From assembly GCA_003222455.1 (NCBI GenBank), contig QHWF01000326.1, forward strand, positions 1-10,932: a DNA stretch of 10,932 nt. The letters are read 5' to 3'. The stretch's first letter is position 1. Each line of letters starts with the position of its first letter. The position numbers and the translations under genes were made by a program. Below, one piece after another: positions 6,398-10,932 of the stretch. The notes beneath the pieces were generated by a model, which saw only the letters and a program-made list of their open reading frames with translations, made no database searches and was not told where the DNA came from. The DNA comes from Acidobacteriota bacterium (GTDB lineage Bacteria > Acidobacteriota > Vicinamibacteria > Vicinamibacterales > CAVVIG01).

Positions 6398-7353
6398 CAC
6401 GATGTCGACCAGCTTGAAGGCGACCTGCCCGGGCGATTTCCAGTCGGTATCGTCCTGTCGGTAGCCCCAGGTGTGGTTGATCGTCGCCGGCACCTCCCAG
6501 GCCTCGTTCTGCACCTGGGCGGGGATCACGTTGTCGCCGGTCGAGACGTAGTCGCCGGCGGCGCCGAGCCGGCCGTCGATGGCAGCGAACGCACGATGCG
6601 GGTGAAGCGATGCGGGCGATCGCCGGTCATCATGCGCGGGGTGTCGAACCAGATCAGCGCCACCGGTCCATAACCGGTCAACAGCTCTCGAACCTGTGGC
6701 TCGGCCTTGCCGCGGAGGTACTGGTCGTAGTTCTTCTTGTCGTCCGCCGGAAAGTCCCAGGTATTGCCGGCGCCGTTCGGCTCGTGCCAGTCCTGCGACT
6801 GCGAGTAGTAGAACCCGAGCCGCATGCCTTGACGTGCGCACGCATCGGCGAGCTCTTTCAGGATGTCGCGCTTGAACGGCGTCGCGTCCACCACGTTGTA
6901 GGTGCTGACCGCCGACTTGAACAGCGCGAACCCATCGTGATGCTTCGACGTGATCACGATGTATTTCATGCCGGCGTCCTTCGCCAGCTTCACCCATTCG
7001 TCGGCGTTGTACCTGACCGGGTTGAACTGCGACGTGAGCGTCTCGTACTGGCGGACCGGGACCGGCGCGCGGAACATGATCCATTCGCCGAGTCCGAGGG
7101 TCCGTTTGCCCTGCCACTGGCCGGCCGGAATCGCATAGAGGCCCCAATGGATGAACAGTCCGTACTTCGCCTCGCGGAACCAGCGGAGTCGCTGCTCCTT
7201 CTGCGGATCGGCGCTCGTGGTTGGCCGTGGCGGTTGAACGAAGCCGCCGGCGATCAAGAGGACGGCCGCCAGACTGGTGAGTCCTGCGGCGCTGTTCGCA
7301 CGCCTTGTCGCTCGCGTCGCTCGTGTCGTTCTCATCGTTCTCGACGTTCTCAT
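6398..7353 (-). pseudogene. GH29 alpha-L-fucosidase, frameshifted and C-terminally truncated
   Basis: The start ATG at 7353 follows GAGGAA with a 7-nt gap. It yields a basic, Arg/Thr-rich n-region and a hydrophobic stretch, GLTSLAAVLLIAGGFV, i.e. an export signal. Counting from that Met, family motifs are GLFIHWGLYAIPAGQW (HWG at 69-71), KHHDGF (137-142) and LIWFDT, whose Asp237 corresponds to the GH29 nucleophile. A secreted or periplasmic exo-fucosidase is implied. At about 6582 the frame breaks: the first frame reaches a stop at 6526, while GH29 sequence continues in another frame as IDGRLGAAGDYVSTGDN, NEAWEVPATINHTWGYRQ and SPGQVAFKLVDIV. GH29 homology then ends at 6398. The usual NYLLNVGP segment and barrel end are missing, replaced by GH97 sequence. 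An upstream extension to 7434 is open but lacks an SD. Confidence 0.85.
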
Positions 7354-7460
7354 CGGGCGGTTCCTCGCTGGCGCAGCTTTTAAACGAGCGCTGACAGGTT
7401 CGGGGCGGCGCGTCCGCGCATTGGTGTCAGACACGGCGCCGGGTTGGCGAACCGCGCGCT

Positions 7461-7489
7461 GTGATACTATGATTTATCGCTAAAGTCAA
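7461..7489 (-). promoter_or_regulatory. Sigma70-like promoter of the fucosidase gene
   Basis: On the minus strand TTGACT (7489-7484), a 17-bp spacer and TATCAC (7466-7461) form a promoter about 110 bp upstream of the GH29 start at 7353. The -35 box lies within one LacI-type operator and the spacer within the rest of it. Confidence 0.5.
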
Positions 7490-7508
7490 TCTACTTTAGC
7501 GGTAAAGT
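7471..7508. promoter_or_regulatory. Two LacI-family operators spaced 22 bp
   Basis: Two 16-bp pseudo-palindromes of the form TTTAnCGnTAAA: GATTTATCGCTAAAGT (7471-7486) and ACTTTAGCGGTAAAGT (7493-7508), identical at 12 of 16 positions. The central CG flanked by TTTA/TAAA is typical of LacI-family sites. Start-to-start spacing of 22 bp (about two helical turns) puts both on one DNA face. Their inner halves also form a perfect 9-bp inverted repeat (7478-7486 and 7493-7501). They overlap the fucosidase promoter and lie 298 bp upstream of the LacI gene, its likely binder. Confidence 0.65.
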
Positions 7509-7582
7509 AGTCGAGGCCGGCGCCTGAATCGAGCGACGTATTCCCCGGACGCCACGCCTCACAGAATCAATCGTGCGTGGGG

Positions 7583-7622
7583 TCCGGCTTTCAGCCGGAT
7601 GCGAGAATCCGCCTGAGGCGGA
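7583..7622. repeat. Two adjacent REP-like hairpins
   Basis: Stem tccggct / agccgga with loop ttc (7583-7599) and stem tccgcc / ggcgga with loop tga (7608-7622), eight bases apart. Short GC-rich double hairpins of this kind recur between genes in many high-GC bacteria. They abut the 25-bp tandem repeats. Confidence 0.6.
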
Positions 7623-7719
7623 CGCCGCGGGTGATCTTGACAGCGGACGCCACGGGTGATGTTGACAGCTTACGCCACCGGTGATGTTGACAGCGGACAC
7701 CACCGGTGATGTAGACAGT
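7620..7719. repeat. Four tandem 25-bp repeats, possible IS end
   Basis: Units at 7620-7644, 7645-7669, 7670-7694 and 7695-7719, without spacers. Each has the pattern ggacgccac(g/c)ggtgat followed by gttgacagc, with one to several differences between units. Read on the other strand each starts like gctgtcaacatcacc. Multiple short direct repeats containing such a TGTCAAC/TTGACA core are known at the ends of IS21-like elements, where transposase binds. No transposase gene is in the window, so an orphan end is inferred. Units 1-3 each contain a TTGACA hexamer that could act as a -35 box. Confidence 0.75.
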
Positions 7720-7805
7720 CAGGCGCGGCGAGCACCGTTCTCAAAGGGTCCGCTGCCGCTGCTGGTCGTGACCCGGACGTAGACTAGAGCACACAAGGCT
7801 GTTCG

Positions 7806-8846
7806 ATGAACCCGACCACGATGAAGCGGATTGCCGGCGAGCTCGGTGTGTCGATCACCACCGTCTCGAAGGTCCTGAACAATCACGACGACATCAGCGA
7901 GGCCACTCGCACGCGCGTCCTGGCGAAGGTCGAGGAGCTCGGCTATCAACCGAACGCCGTGGCGCGCAGCCTGACGCTCCGCCGCACCCATACGCTCGGC
8001 ATCGTGATCCCCGATCTGATGCACTCGTTCTTCGTCGAAATCATCGCCGGCATCGAACCGGTCGCCAGCGGGCGCGGATACGGCCTGCTGCTGTGCAGCT
8101 CCGGCGAGGAGCCGCGCAAGGAACGCGCCGAGCTCGAAATGCTTCGCGGCCGCCAGGTGGACGGCATCGTCCTCGCCTCGTCGTACGCGCCGGTGAATAC
8201 CGACATGCTGCTGCGCCTGACGCGGCTCGGGACGGCGCTGGTGATGATCGACCGCGACGACTATCCGACCGTGAAATGCCATCGCGTGCTCACCGACGAC
8301 GAGCAGGTCGGCCTGCTGGCGACCTCGCACTTGATCGACTGCGGCCGCCGCGCCATCGCGCACATCGGCGGTCCGGCGATCGTGCATGCGAAGCGGCGGG
8401 AGAAAGGATGGCGCGAAGCGCTGCGCGCGCACGACATCAAACCGGCCGATGACTGGATTGTCCGTGGCGGATTCATGGAAAGCGACGGCTGTCGCGCGAT
8501 GAAGCGGCTGTTGACCGTGCGCCCCCGGATCGATGCCGTGTTCGCCGCCAACGACCCCGCCGCGATCGGCGCCATGAAGGCCACCTGGGAAGCCGGCATG
8601 CGGGTTCCCGACGATATCGCTATTGTCGGCGCCGGCGACATCGCGCACGGCGATCTCCTGCGTGTGCCGCTGACGACGGTCGGCTGGTCGCGGAAGGATC
8701 AGGGACGCCATGCAGCGGAACTGCTGCTGAAAACCGTCGAGGACGACGCCGCGGACGAGCCGCAGCGTGTCATCATCCCTCCCCGGCTCATCGCCCGCGA
8801 GTCGAGTGGAACCTCGCTACGCCACAGCCAGGAGCAGCGGACGTGA
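7806..8846 (+). CDS. LacI-family transcriptional regulator
   Basis: A 346-residue protein of normal LacI/GalR length. The DNA-binding domain is TMKRIAGELGVSITTVSKVLN (5-25), followed by NNHDDISEATRTRVLAKVEELGYQPNAVARSL, with the hinge helix at about 50-58. From residue 61 on (HTLGIVIPDLMHSFFVEIIAGI...) it is a periplasmic-binding-protein-like ligand domain ending AIVGAGDIAHGDLLRVPLTTVGWSRKDQGRHAAELLL. It probably binds the two operators at 7471-7508 and releases them on binding a sugar. The ATG at 7806 has AAGG upstream at 7 bases; Met6 (7821) is a possible alternative. Its neighbours, a sugar-type SSS symporter downstream on the same strand and a divergent fucosidase, suggest carbohydrate control. 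The inducer cannot be read from sequence. Confidence 0.93.
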   Translation: MNPTTMKRIAGELGVSITTVSKVLNNHDDISEATRTRVLAKVEELGYQPNAVARSLTLRRTHTLGIVIPDLMHSFFVEIIAGIEPVASGRGYGLLLCSSGEEPRKERAELEMLRGRQVDGIVLASSYAPVNTDMLLRLTRLGTALVMIDRDDYPTVKCHRVLTDDEQVGLLATSHLIDCGRRAIAHIGGPAIVHAKRREKGWREALRAHDIKPADDWIVRGGFMESDGCRAMKRLLTVRPRIDAVFAANDPAAIGAMKATWEAGMRVPDDIAIVGAGDIAHGDLLRVPLTTVGWSRKDQGRHAAELLLKTVEDDAADEPQRVIIPPRLIARESSGTSLRHSQEQRT

Positions 8847-8964
8847 AGGTTGTGGCGGTGGCTCTCGTTCTGAAGGTCGGACCGCTCGCAGGCAATCGGA
8901 CGTCCGGTTCGCGCAGGAGCCCGCACGCTGAGGGCGGGCGAACGCGCAAGGGTTGAGAGGTGTT

Positions 8965-10932
<1,968 letters not shown>

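Noticed and set aside
5904..6600. Programmed frameshifting or sequencing error as explanation for the broken glycosidase frames
   Set aside because: Several shifts plus a domain switch and internal deletion occur together, no slippery motifs were noticed, and surrounding long genes are intact. Base-level error at the two one-base losses cannot be excluded without reads.
7620..7719. CRISPR array
   Set aside because: Four 25-bp units are contiguous with no unique spacers and no cas genes are present.
7719..8711. Minus-strand open frame opposite the LacI gene
   Set aside because: Composition is His/Arg-rich antisense sequence with no domain; the LacI frame is unambiguous.

Overview
High-GC bacterial DNA whose gene content and intergenic repeats suggest a soil-type Acidobacteriota (Vicinamibacteria-like) genome. 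That assignment is inference from protein flavour only: an acidobacterial-style MoxR/VWA pair, GH29/GH97 glycosidases and a sugar-type SSS symporter. No rRNA, tRNA, CRISPR array or intact transposase gene was seen.

Layout. (1) 1-2329, minus strand: an intact magnesium-chelatase-I/MoxR-like AAA+ ATPase followed immediately (TAAGTG) by a VWA-domain protein that runs off the left edge just after its MIDAS motif. (2) 2471-4694, plus strand: a glycerophosphodiester phosphodiesterase overlapping by 19 nt a PLP-dependent threonine/serine dehydratase, then a small SnoaL/NTF2-like protein. The gap at 4138-4301 holds a 9-bp-modular inverted repeat. (3) 4802-5917, minus strand: a RES/Xre (MbcA/ParS-type) toxin-antitoxin module with a recognisable promoter and palindromic operator. 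The toxin N-terminus appears frameshifted, and the antitoxin apparently starts at CTG. (4) 5904-7353, minus strand: a decayed glycosidase locus. A GH29 alpha-L-fucosidase with a signal peptide is frameshifted, then joins abruptly to a GH97 C-terminal remnant carrying two further single-base frameshifts and an internal deletion. (5) 7354-7805: control region with a sigma70-like promoter for the fucosidase, two LacI-type 16-bp operators 22 bp apart, two REP-like hairpins and four tandem 25-bp repeats that look like the end of an insertion sequence. (6) 7806-10932, plus strand: a LacI-family regulator and a sodium:solute symporter. The symporter runs off the right edge and is interrupted in frame by about 67 residues of Gly-X-Y repeats encoded by a 9-bp minisatellite.

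How the parts fit. The right half reads as a small carbohydrate-scavenging locus: regulator, sugar symporter and secreted fucosidase, with operators at the fucosidase promoter. Its hydrolase arm has collapsed by indels and deletion, while the regulator and transporter frames stay open. The most unusual item is the in-frame collagen-like Gly-X-Y insert within a membrane transporter. I found no convincing wholly new multi-gene system. The notable features are the repeat-driven protein change, the degenerating RES/Xre module and the LacI operator pair.
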